DNA from: RGIG8748 sp045578205 | GTDB lineage: Bacteria > Bacillota > Clostridia > UMGS1810 | Assembly (NCBI GenBank): GCA_045578205.1 | Contig: JAZNJU010000131.1 | Coordinates: forward strand, 1 to 16,236 | Direction of reading: 5' to 3' | DNA: 16,236 bases | Shown: in pieces, positions 1-6,564 of the stretch | Layout: each line of letters starts with the position of its first letter | Position numbering within the stretch: the stretch's first letter is position 1 | Made by a program: the position numbers and the translations under genes | Notes under the pieces: model-generated | Told to the model about the DNA's origin: nothing | What the model saw: the letters and a program-made list of their open reading frames with translations, nothing else | The model's database searches: none

Positions 1-789
1 AAATCGGTAAAGGTAAACGGTATTAATTTAGAAAAACTTAGTGAACTTATAGGAATTACCAACATGGTAATATTTACTCCCGAACACTTAAATCTCATCA
101 AAGACGGACCGGGGGTAAGAAGAAACTTTCTGGATGTTTTCATAAGTCAGATAAAACCGAATTATTTCAATTATCTCATAAACTACTACAAAATTTTAAA
201 ACAGAGAAACAATGTAATAAAAAACAAAAAAATGATTTCCACAATTGATGTTTGGAATGAAAAACTTTCTGAATATGCTGTTCTCATATGCAAGTACAGA
301 GATGAAGCACTAAGGGAAATAGATAAAAATATAAAAAAATATCAGTCTTATGAAAATCTTGACATTGTGTACAGTCCCTCTGTGAAAGACGATTTTTTAG
401 ACAAGGAAAATTTCATAAAGAAACTTGAACTTTCACTGGAAAAGGACATTGAGAAAGGAATAACTCTCATAGGTCCTCACAGAGACGATTTTGATGTTTT
501 GCAGGATAAAAAGAGTTTAAGAAAATACGGCTCTCAGGGGCAGACACGTTCTGCTGTACTCAAAATCAAACTTGCAGAATGTGAAATAATAAAAAATATT
601 ACGGGAGAAGAACCTGTTTTGCTTTTGGATGATGTATTAAGTGAACTGGATCAAAGCAGAAGAGAATATTTTACCCACAATATTGATGGCCGGCAGGTTA
701 TTATAACCTGCACGGACAAAAACCTTACCTACGACGGCAAAGGAAAATATTTCTATGTAGAAAAAGGAACAGCAGAGCAAATTTTTTAA
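1..789 (+). CDS. recF: RecF, DNA replication/repair ATPase (3' part; start lies before the window)
   Basis: RecF is an SMC-like ATPase that helps load RecA at gaps near stalled forks. The frame is open from base 1, so the gene enters from the left. About 262 codons are visible out of roughly 360 in the family; the Walker A region is missing only because of the window edge. Visible marks are the conserved VIFTPEHLNLIKDGP stretch just after the cut, the ABC-like signature GSQGQTRS and the Walker B/D-loop LLLDDVLSELDQSRR near the C-terminus. An internal ATG at 64 is not the start, because conserved-looking sequence continues upstream in the same frame. remB follows 22 bases after the stop, as in the B. 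subtilis order recF-yaaB-gyrB-gyrA. dnaA and dnaN are expected upstream but are not seen. Confidence 0.96.
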   Translation, partial: KSVKVNGINLEKLSELIGITNMVIFTPEHLNLIKDGPGVRRNFLDVFISQIKPNYFNYLINYYKILKQRNNVIKNKKMISTIDVWNEKLSEYAVLICKYRDEALREIDKNIKKYQSYENLDIVYSPSVKDDFLDKENFIKKLELSLEKDIEKGITLIGPHRDDFDVLQDKKSLRKYGSQGQTRSAVLKIKLAECEIIKNITGEEPVLLLDDVLSELDQSRREYFTHNIDGRQVIITCTDKNLTYDGKGKYFYVEKGTAEQIF

Positions 790-811
790 AAAATTTGCGG
801 AGGGAGAAAAG

Positions 812-1093
812 ATGTATCTTCACTTAGGCGGCGATGTGTGCGTCAGAATGAAAGATATTGTTGCGGTTATGGACCTGGAAACTTCGTCCACATCCAAAAT
901 AACCAGGGAATTTCTAAAGCACACACAAAAAAATCACGAAGTTGTAAGTGTAAATGATGAACTTCCGAAATCTTATGTAATTGTATGCAGAAACGGAAAA
1001 ACCGTTGTGTATATATCCCCCATTTCTTCACAAACCCTTTTAAAAAGGTCTGATAATATAAAAGAATATTTCAAACTTCCGGAATTTAACTAA
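812..1093 (+). CDS. remB: RemB/YaaB-like DUF370 extracellular matrix regulator homologue
   Basis: A 93-residue protein of the DUF370 (RemA/RemB) family. It opens with MYLHLGGDVCVRMKDIVAVMD and has a later segment (SYVIVCRNGKTVVYISPISSQTL) typical of the family. RemA of B. subtilis is a DNA-binding activator of matrix genes; RemB (YaaB) is its paralogue encoded between recF and gyrB, the position seen here. The residue count is slightly above the roughly 80 of B. subtilis RemB. A GGAGGGAG ribosome site at 799-806 supports the start at 812. The gene is tightly spaced with recF (22 bases) and gyrB (17 bases), so it is probably co-transcribed. Family and position are clear; the role in this organism is inferred only by homology. 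Confidence 0.88.
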   Translation: MYLHLGGDVCVRMKDIVAVMDLETSSTSKITREFLKHTQKNHEVVSVNDELPKSYVIVCRNGKTVVYISPISSQTLLKRSDNIKEYFKLPEFN

Positions 1094-1110
1094 CAGAAAG
1101 GAAAAAGTCT

Positions 1111-3048
1111 ATGTCAAATCCAAACACAGAATACAACGAAAATCAAATACAAGTATTGGAAGGACTTGAAGCCGTACGTAAAAGACCCGGTATGTATATC
1201 GGTTCCACATCTGTAAGAGGTCTTCATCATCTTGTTTATGAAATTGTGGACAACAGTATAGACGAAGCCTTGGCAGGATACTGCGATAAAATCGAAGTAA
1301 GCCTCAACAAAGACGGCTCTGTAACTGTAAAAGATAACGGAAGAGGTATGCCTCACGGAATACACCCCAAGATGGGAATTTCCACAATCGATGTTATTTT
1401 TACAGTTCTCCACGCAGGCGGTAAATTCGGCGGAGGCGGATACAAAGTTTCCGGCGGTCTCCACGGTGTCGGTGCCTCTGTTGTTAATGCACTTTCCACA
1501 AAGTTGGAAGTTAAGGTACACGACGGCGAAAACATCTGGGAACAGAGTTACAAAGTAGGTGTGCCCCAGGGTGAGGTTACAAAAACAGGTAAAACCGACA
1601 GAACAGGTACGGAAGTTACTTTTTGGGCAGACCCTGAAATATTTGAAGAAACATGGTATGAATACGATGTTCTTTTAAAGAGACTTCGCGAACAGGCATT
1701 TTTGAATGCAGGAGTGAGGATTGTATTTTCTGACCTCCGCGGTGAAGAAGAGGTATCGGAAGAACTCTTGTATGAGGGCGGTATAAAGAATTTTGTCTCC
1801 TATTTGTATAATGACAAAAAATCCCGCAGAGAATCCATGGAAACAACTCACGAAAATGTTATCTACGTTTCGGGAAACAAGGAAGGTTCCATGGCGGAAG
1901 TTGCTCTCCAGTGGAACAACGGTTACGACGAGGTTATAGAATCTTTTGCAAACAACATTTCCACAACCGAGGGCGGAACTCACGAAACAGGTTTCAAGTC
2001 TGCACTTACAAAGGTGCTGGTTGAATATGCAAAAAAATATAAACTTCTTAAAGATAACGAAGAATTAACAGGCGAAGACGTAAGAGAGGGTCTTATTGCG
2101 GTTATATCCGTAAAACTGGAAGAACCCCAGTTCGAAGGTCAGACCAAGACCAAACTGGGAAATTCCGAAATGCGTACCCTTGTGGAAAATATGGTAAAGG
2201 AAAAACTTGCAGATTTCTTTGAAGAAAATCCCGTTGTGGGTAAGGCTGTTATAGAAAAGGCGCTGCTTGCATCCAGAGCGCGTCTGGCAGCAAGAAAAGC
2301 AAGAGAAGCCACAAGAAAAACACCTCTCGGTTCCAGCACACTTCCCGGTAAACTTACAGACTGTATCGTAAAAGACCCCACAAAGACAGAAATATACATA
2401 GTCGAGGGTGATTCTGCGGGCGGCTCTGCAAAGAACGGAAGAGACAGTAAGTATCAGGCTATTCTCCCCCTCTGGGGTAAGATGCTCAATGTTGAAAAGG
2501 CGCGTGCCGACAAAGTGTACGGCAACGACAAACTCACTCCCGTTATTCAGGCTCTGGGAACAGGTATTGCGGGCGAATTCAACATAGAAAGATTGAGATA
2601 TGACAAAGTAATAATAATGGCGGATGCCGACGTCGACGGAGCGCATATACAGACACTTCTTCTCACATTCTTCTTCCGTTTTATGACACCTCTCATAGAG
2701 TCGGGCCACATTTATCTTGCAAAACCGCCTCTGTACAAACTTTCGAGAGGTAAAAAGAGTTTTGTGGCATTCAGTGATGAAGAAAGAGACCAACTCAGCG
2801 AACAGTTAAAAGACGGCGATCCCAATGCAAAGGTTGACATCAGCCGTTACAAAGGTCTTGGTGAAATGAACCCCGAGGAATTGTGGGAAACCACAATGGA
2901 CCCCAAAAACAGAATTCTTCTCAAAGTTACTTTGGAAGATGCCGAAAGAGCAGACAAAATATTCTCTGTTCTTATGGGCGACGAAGTAGAACCCAGAAGA
3001 ATATTTATAGAAGAAAACGCTCAGTATGTAACAAATCTTGATGTATAG
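1111..3048 (+). CDS. gyrB: DNA gyrase subunit B
   Basis: The ATPase subunit of DNA gyrase, which introduces negative supercoils together with GyrA. The 645-residue length fits the short Gram-positive form without the insert of E. coli GyrB. The N-terminal GHKL ATPase shows the EIVDN motif (Glu44, Asn48), Asp75 in KDNGRGMP and the glycine-rich lid SGGLHGVGASVVNAL. The TOPRIM domain shows EGDSAGGSA (Glu432, Asp434) and DADVDGAHI (Asp505, Asp507, Asp509). The C-terminal SRYKGLGEMNPEELWETTMDP is typical. Trp455 in PLWGKMLNVEKAR stands where E. coli has Lys447. An AAAGGA site precedes the ATG. The stop is 23 bases before gyrA, so the two are one operon. Confidence 0.99.
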   Translation: MSNPNTEYNENQIQVLEGLEAVRKRPGMYIGSTSVRGLHHLVYEIVDNSIDEALAGYCDKIEVSLNKDGSVTVKDNGRGMPHGIHPKMGISTIDVIFTVLHAGGKFGGGGYKVSGGLHGVGASVVNALSTKLEVKVHDGENIWEQSYKVGVPQGEVTKTGKTDRTGTEVTFWADPEIFEETWYEYDVLLKRLREQAFLNAGVRIVFSDLRGEEEVSEELLYEGGIKNFVSYLYNDKKSRRESMETTHENVIYVSGNKEGSMAEVALQWNNGYDEVIESFANNISTTEGGTHETGFKSALTKVLVEYAKKYKLLKDNEELTGEDVREGLIAVISVKLEEPQFEGQTKTKLGNSEMRTLVENMVKEKLADFFEENPVVGKAVIEKALLASRARLAARKAREATRKTPLGSSTLPGKLTDCIVKDPTKTEIYIVEGDSAGGSAKNGRDSKYQAILPLWGKMLNVEKARADKVYGNDKLTPVIQALGTGIAGEFNIERLRYDKVIIMADADVDGAHIQTLLLTFFFRFMTPLIESGHIYLAKPPLYKLSRGKKSFVAFSDEERDQLSEQLKDGDPNAKVDISRYKGLGEMNPEELWETTMDPKNRILLKVTLEDAERADKIFSVLMGDEVEPRRIFIEENAQYVTNLDV

Positions 3049-3071
3049 AGCAGAAAGGAGCGTAAATTAAA

Positions 3072-5609
3072 ATGGCAAAAAACAAAAAATATGAAGATTC
3101 ACATTTTGAAGAATATTTCGATACCCAGACAATAGTAGATATAGACATTGAAAAAAGGATGAAAGAGGCATTCATCGATTATGCAATGAGCGTAATCGTG
3201 AGCCGTGCACTTCCTGATGTCCGTGACGGTCTGAAACCCGTTCACAGAAGAATTCTGTATTCTATGTACGAGGAACACCTCACATCGGACAAACCTTTTT
3301 TCAAATCTGCTACAACCGTTGGTAACGTTATAGGTAGATATCACCCCCATGGCGATGCTTCCGTGTATGACGCTATGGTACGGCTTGCTCAGGACTTTTC
3401 GATGAGATATCCTCTTATAGACGGTCACGGCAACTTCGGTTCTGTGGACGGAGACCCCCCGGCTGCATACCGTTATACCGAGGCAAGAATGAGCAAACTT
3501 TCCAACACTATATTGGAAAATATAGAGAAGAACACTGTGGACTTTGCTCCCAACTTCGATGAAAAGAGAAAAGAGCCCACCATTCTTCCCACAAGAATCC
3601 CTACTCTGCTTATAAACGGCAGTTCAGGTATTGCTGTTGGTATGGCAACAAACATACCCCCTCACAACCTCACGGAAGTGCTTAACGGTGTTATGGCAAA
3701 AATAGATAACCCCGACATAACCGTGGAGGAACTTATGGAGCACATCAAAGGCCCCGACTTCCCCACCAAGGCTTCCATTATGGGCAAAAGCGGTATAAGA
3801 AGCGCTTACCTCACAGGTAAAGGAAAGATAATTGTCCGCGCAAAAGCCCAGATTGAAGAAAGAAAAGACGGAACATCATCCATTATTGTTACGGAACTTC
3901 CCTATCAGGTAAACAAGAAGATGCTGGTTGAGTCCATTGCTGAACTTGTTAAGGATAAAAAGATAGAAGGACTTTCCGACATAGACGACCACTCCTCCGA
4001 CAGAGTGGGTATCCGCCTTGAAATATTCTTAAAGAGGGACGCAAATCCGCAGGTGGTATTAAACCAACTCTACAAATTCACAAGACTTCAGGACAGTTTC
4101 TCCATAAATATGCTTGCAATATGCGACGGCAAGCCAAAAACTATGGGACTTAACGAAATTCTTGCGCAGTTTATAACATTCCAGGAAGAAATCGTCACAA
4201 GACGTACCAGATACGATTTGGAAAAGGCAGAGGCAAGAATGCACATATTGGAGGGTCTTCGAATTGCCCTTGCCAATATTGATGCAGTTATTGAAACTAT
4301 CCGCAATTCCTACGACGATGCCAAGGAAAGACTTATGGAAAGATTCGGTTTTTCCGAAATACAGGCACAGAGCGTTCTGGATATGCGTCTTGCGCAACTG
4401 CAGAAATTGAACGGCGAGAAGATAGACGAAGAATTTAACGCCCTCACTGCACTTTGCAAAGAATACAGACTTCTTTTGTCCGACAGAAGCCGTCTTATGG
4501 AGAAGATTAAGGAAGAACTAACCGAAATCCGTGATAAATACGGCGATGAAAGACTCACAACAATAGAGCCTGCCATAGATATGATAGACGACGAAGACCT
4601 CATTGAAAGAGAAGATTGTGTCATAACCATGACCCATTTCGGCTATGTAAAGAGACTCCCTACTTCTACATACAAGAGCCAGCACAGAGGAGGAAGAGGT
4701 ATTTCGGGTCTTTCCACAAGAGACGAGGACTTTGTTGAAACAATCTTCACCGCATCTTCGCACGATTACCTTATGTTCTTTACCGACAAGGGAAGAATGT
4801 ACAAGATTAAAGCATACAGAATAGCCGAGTCGGGCAGACAGGCAAAAGGCACAGCCATTGTAAACCTTATCCCCCTTGAAGCCGACGAAAAGGTAACTGC
4901 AACCATTCCGATCAGCGAATTTTCGGAAGACAAGTACCTCACAATGATTACCAAGAGAGGATTTGTAAAGAAAACTTCTCTGGATGAATATGACTCCAAC
5001 CGAAAAGGCGGTATAATTGCCATAGGTCTTCGCGAAGATGATGAACTTATTGAAGTTGCTCTTACCGACGAGGGAGACAATGTAATTCTGGCAACCAAAA
5101 ACGGTATGTGTATTAAGTTCTTAGAAAGCGATGTACGTCCCATGGGCAGGGGCGCAAGCGGTGTAACCGGTATCAGACTTAAAGGCGACGATTATGTAAT
5201 CGGCGGTAATGTCTGCAAAGAAGACGGACTTCTCCTTTCCGTAACAGAAAACGGATACGGCAAAAAGACAGACATCTCCGAATTCAAGTGCCAGTTCAGA
5301 GGCGGACGCGGTGTCGGTGCCTACAAGATTACCGACAAGACGGGACTTATTGCAGGTTGCAAGGTTGTAACAGACAATGACGACGTCATGATGATAACCT
5401 CCGACGGTGTCATAATACGAACCGGTGTTGATGAAATCAGCGTGTTCGGAAGAGTGACACAGGGTGTAAGGGTAATGAAACTTGCCGAGGGCGTGAATGT
5501 GGTTTCTATTGCCAAGGCAGACAGAGAAGAGGAAGAAGAGGAAGGTTCTTCGGAAGAAACTTCACAAGAAGTTTCACAAGATGCAAATGCGGAGACTTCA
5601 CAGGAATAA
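3072..5609 (+). CDS. gyrA: DNA gyrase subunit A
   Basis: The DNA cleavage and rejoining subunit of gyrase, 845 residues. The catalytic tyrosine is Tyr135 in YRYTEARM (E. coli Tyr122). The winged-helix and tower domain is followed by a beta-pinwheel C-terminal domain with the GyrA box QHRGGRG at 537-543, which marks it as gyrase rather than topoisomerase IV. A second box-like QFRGGRG lies at 741-747. In the quinolone region (GRYHPHGDASVYDAM) residue 96, equivalent to E. coli Ser83, is Ala; Asp100, equivalent to Asp87, is kept. The last 30 or so residues are an acidic Glu/Ser/Gln tail. The ATG at 3072 follows AAAGGAG at 3054-3060. A strong terminator lies 13 bases after the stop. Confidence 0.99.
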   Translation: MAKNKKYEDSHFEEYFDTQTIVDIDIEKRMKEAFIDYAMSVIVSRALPDVRDGLKPVHRRILYSMYEEHLTSDKPFFKSATTVGNVIGRYHPHGDASVYDAMVRLAQDFSMRYPLIDGHGNFGSVDGDPPAAYRYTEARMSKLSNTILENIEKNTVDFAPNFDEKRKEPTILPTRIPTLLINGSSGIAVGMATNIPPHNLTEVLNGVMAKIDNPDITVEELMEHIKGPDFPTKASIMGKSGIRSAYLTGKGKIIVRAKAQIEERKDGTSSIIVTELPYQVNKKMLVESIAELVKDKKIEGLSDIDDHSSDRVGIRLEIFLKRDANPQVVLNQLYKFTRLQDSFSINMLAICDGKPKTMGLNEILAQFITFQEEIVTRRTRYDLEKAEARMHILEGLRIALANIDAVIETIRNSYDDAKERLMERFGFSEIQAQSVLDMRLAQLQKLNGEKIDEEFNALTALCKEYRLLLSDRSRLMEKIKEELTEIRDKYGDERLTTIEPAIDMIDDEDLIEREDCVITMTHFGYVKRLPTSTYKSQHRGGRGISGLSTRDEDFVETIFTASSHDYLMFFTDKGRMYKIKAYRIAESGRQAKGTAIVNLIPLEADEKVTATIPISEFSEDKYLTMITKRGFVKKTSLDEYDSNRKGGIIAIGLREDDELIEVALTDEGDNVILATKNGMCIKFLESDVRPMGRGASGVTGIRLKGDDYVIGGNVCKEDGLLLSVTENGYGKKTDISEFKCQFRGGRGVGAYKITDKTGLIAGCKVVTDNDDVMMITSDGVIIRTGVDEISVFGRVTQGVRVMKLAEGVNVVSIAKADREEEEEEGSSEETSQEVSQDANAETSQE

Positions 5610-5621
5610 AAAGTATTTTTT

Positions 5622-5652
5622 CAAAGAGAGCGAAATGCTCTCTTTGTTTTTT
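5622..5652 (+). terminator. Rho-independent terminator of the recF-remB-gyrB-gyrA unit
   Basis: A perfect 10-bp stem, CAAAGAGAGC (5622-5631) with GCTCTCTTTG (5637-5646), has a 5-base loop GAAAT and is followed directly by TTTTTT. It starts 13 bases after the gyrA stop on the same strand. Confidence 0.93.
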
Positions 5653-5674
5653 CTTTTAGAAAAGAAACAAAACC

Positions 5675-5998
5675 TTTCTTTGAGGTCAACGATAGTTGAC
5701 GGATGAGGTGGAATGTTTCAAGGAGAGGTATATTTAGTTTTTAATGAGTTCCTCATTTCTTAAATAAGTTGTAATTTCTAATTACTTGGGAAAAACCGTA
5801 GGGGTGACCTGCAGGTGTCACCCCTACCACCCCTCCCCGTCCGCTGTGCAATACACAGGGAAAGCAAAATAAAAAGCCAATTCTATACCGAACGTTGCGG
5901 ACGCAAGAATTTTTCTTGCTTGTCCTCACTAAACGGCACTTGCATTTTATGGAACTTAATTTGTGCAAGTGCCGTTTTCGGTAGAATTGGCTTTTGTA
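5675..5998. repeat. Modular structured repeat, copy 1 (noncoding)
   Basis: This copy matches 15875-16236 in blocks. A short left block (TTTCTTTGAGGTCAA, 5675-5689) is followed by a copy-specific spacer holding the hairpin GTCAAC-GATA-GTTGAC (5685-5700). Block A (5710-5784) is 75 bp with one difference between copies. A 52-bp segment (5785-5836) is unrelated in sequence but carries a hairpin in each copy. Block C (5837-5942, then 5966-5998) is identical in both copies apart from the loop between its two parts. Block C folds as a three-arm structure: an outer stem of AAAAGCCAATTCTA-ACCGAA with TTCGGTAGAATTGGCTTTT, one arm around CAAGAA/TTCTTG, and one arm CGGCACTTGC/GCAAGTGCCG. No credible reading frame crosses it. 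It could be a MITE-like element or a structured RNA; the sequence does not decide. Confidence 0.85.
5798..5827. other. Copy-specific hairpin module of repeat copy 1
   Basis: GTAGGGGTGA (5798-5807) pairs perfectly with TCACCCCTAC (5818-5827) around a 10-base centre containing the palindrome CCTGCAGG. It occupies the segment where copy 2 carries an unrelated hairpin at 16039-16068. Confidence 0.8.
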
Positions 5999-6050
5999 TT
6001 TTTATGCTTTCTTTATCCTGCGTATTGCAATGCGGAATAGGAATAAGGTA

Positions 6051-6070
6051 GGTTTTGCTTTGGCAAAACC
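6051..6070. other. Short isolated hairpin
   Basis: GGTTTTGC (6051-6058) and GCAAAACC (6063-6070) form a perfect 8-bp stem with a four-base loop TTTG. Downstream on the + strand the sequence is T-rich (GATTATTTTATTTTT) but has no clean T-run at the stem base. On the - strand the hairpin lies 7 bases after the stop of the gene remnant at 6078-6185. It may be a weak terminator for either strand; this is uncertain. Confidence 0.45.
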
Positions 6071-6077
6071 GATTATT

Positions 6078-6185
6078 TTATTTTTCTGCTACGGCAGAGA
6101 TGTCATCATTGGCAGAAATAAATCTTTCTTCTGCATCCTGCTGAATCTTTTCGAGTTCTTCTATAATGTCTGTTATCTTGTTGAA
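6078..6185 (-). pseudogene. C-terminal remnant of an unrecognised protein, cut by a REP-like repeat
   Basis: Read on the - strand, about 35 codons ending in TAA (6078-6080) encode an acidic amphipathic sequence containing ITDIIEELEKIQQDAEER and ending NDDISAVAEK. Its composition, rich in Glu, Ile and Asp with helix-like spacing, looks like a genuine protein C-terminus and differs from the low-complexity translations of the other frames here. There is no start codon or ribosome site. The coding-like sequence stops where the inverted REP-like pair begins at 6187; beyond that point the frame reads through repeat sequence and is not protein-like. The parent family is not recognised. It is most simply the tail of a gene destroyed by repeat insertion or deletion. 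Confidence 0.4.
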
Positions 6186-6186
6186 T

Positions 6187-6252
6187 AACACAAGGGGACG
6201 GTTCTCTTGTGTCGGGGTTTTCGCGAACACAGGAGAACCGTCCCCTTGTGTT
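6187..6252. repeat. Inverted pair of REP-like palindromes (BIME-like hairpin)
   Basis: A 20-bp perfect inverted repeat, AACACAAGGGGACGGTTCTC (6187-6206) against its complement at 6233-6252, extends inward by about six further pairs with one wobble. The right half (6225-6253) recurs at 6575-6603 with one difference in 29 bases. Sequences with this GGGGACGGTTCTCTTGTGT core are, from memory, common extragenic repeats in Clostridia, sometimes near IS200-like Y1 transposases; no such gene is in this window. Confidence 0.85.
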
Positions 6253-6274
6253 CGCGTGTAGACAGGTTCTGTAG

Positions 6275-6294
6275 GGCAAGGGCATTCTCTTGCC
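6275..6294. other. Small hairpin GGCAAG/CTTGCC
   Basis: GGCAAG (6275-6280) pairs with CTTGCC (6289-6294) across an 8-base loop, just beyond the BIME-like pair. No T-run follows on either strand. It may be part of the repeat boundary; nothing else can be said. Confidence 0.3.
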
Positions 6295-6340
6295 GTAATT
6301 GTACAAATACCTGTAATTAATAAAAGTTATGGTATAAATT

Positions 6341-6370
6341 AAAAAATGCGCCGGCGATAGAGCCGACGCA
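6341..6370 (-). terminator. Rho-independent terminator of the candidate small RNA
   Basis: On the - strand TGCGTCGGC (6370-6362), loop TCTATC and GCCGGCGCA (6355-6347) form a 9-bp stem with one G-U pair, followed at once by TTTTTT (6346-6341). No protein gene ends just upstream of it on that strand. Confidence 0.78.
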
Positions 6371-6503
6371 CGAAAAGCGTACAGCCCTATTTGTCGCCAA
6401 ACAAAATCGATTCGTGTACACAAATGAACAGAACCAGAGCATGTACGTTTTTACTGAAAGTACAAATTCTGTCCATTTTGACACATATTCGATTTTGTTT
6501 GGC
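6341..6503 (-). ncRNA. Candidate small RNA gene of about 163 nt, family not recognised
   Basis: On the - strand a sigma-A-like promoter (6510-6538) predicts a start near 6503, the first base of a long hairpin. The hairpin closes with 15 perfect pairs (6489-6503 with 6396-6410). It continues through a short imperfect section to a 12-pair helix (6467-6478 with 6422-6433) with one G-U, and is capped by TGTAC/GTACA (6460-6464 with 6442-6446). A spacer follows, then a terminator with a 9-bp stem (6362-6370 with 6347-6355, one G-U) and six T. Both imperfect pairs are G-U on this strand but A-C on the other, which favours - strand transcription. No protein frame fits. It does not obviously match 6S RNA, because the rod closes on the 5' end and a separate terminator follows. 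AGGGCT (6388-6383) can also pair with GGCTCT (6364-6359), overlapping the terminator stem. Confidence 0.6.
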
Positions 6504-6509
6504 AAAATT

Positions 6510-6538
6510 ATCGTATCATATATACATGTAAAAGTCAA
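6510..6538 (-). promoter_or_regulatory. Sigma-A-type promoter of the candidate small RNA
   Basis: On the - strand TTGACT (6538-6533) and TACGAT (6515-6510) are 17 bases apart, and TGA before the -10 gives an extended -10. The -35 matches consensus at 5 of 6 bases, the -10 at 4 of 6. The expected start falls on the G at about 6503. Confidence 0.55.
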
Positions 6539-6564
6539 CACGAATTTTGTCGAATGAATTTACT

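Noticed and set aside
2065..2793. A 242-codon open frame on the minus strand inside gyrB
   Set aside because: It lies wholly antisense to a clear gyrB, has Cys/Phe/Ser-rich composition typical of antisense frames and matches no family.
5753..6051. Open frames inside repeat copy 1 on both strands
   Set aside because: Translations follow the palindromes and are not kept as frames in copy 2, where the 52-bp module differs.
6106..6423. A 105-codon minus-strand frame crossing the REP-like pair and the small RNA candidate
   Set aside because: It runs through hairpins and repeats, has a mixed low-quality composition and no ribosome site. The protein-like tail at 6078-6185 is in another frame.
6341..6503. 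6S RNA identity for the small RNA candidate
   Set aside because: 6S has its 5' and 3' ends paired in one closing stem with a large central bulge; here the 5' end pairs with an internal segment, an independent terminator follows, and no large open bulge is evident.
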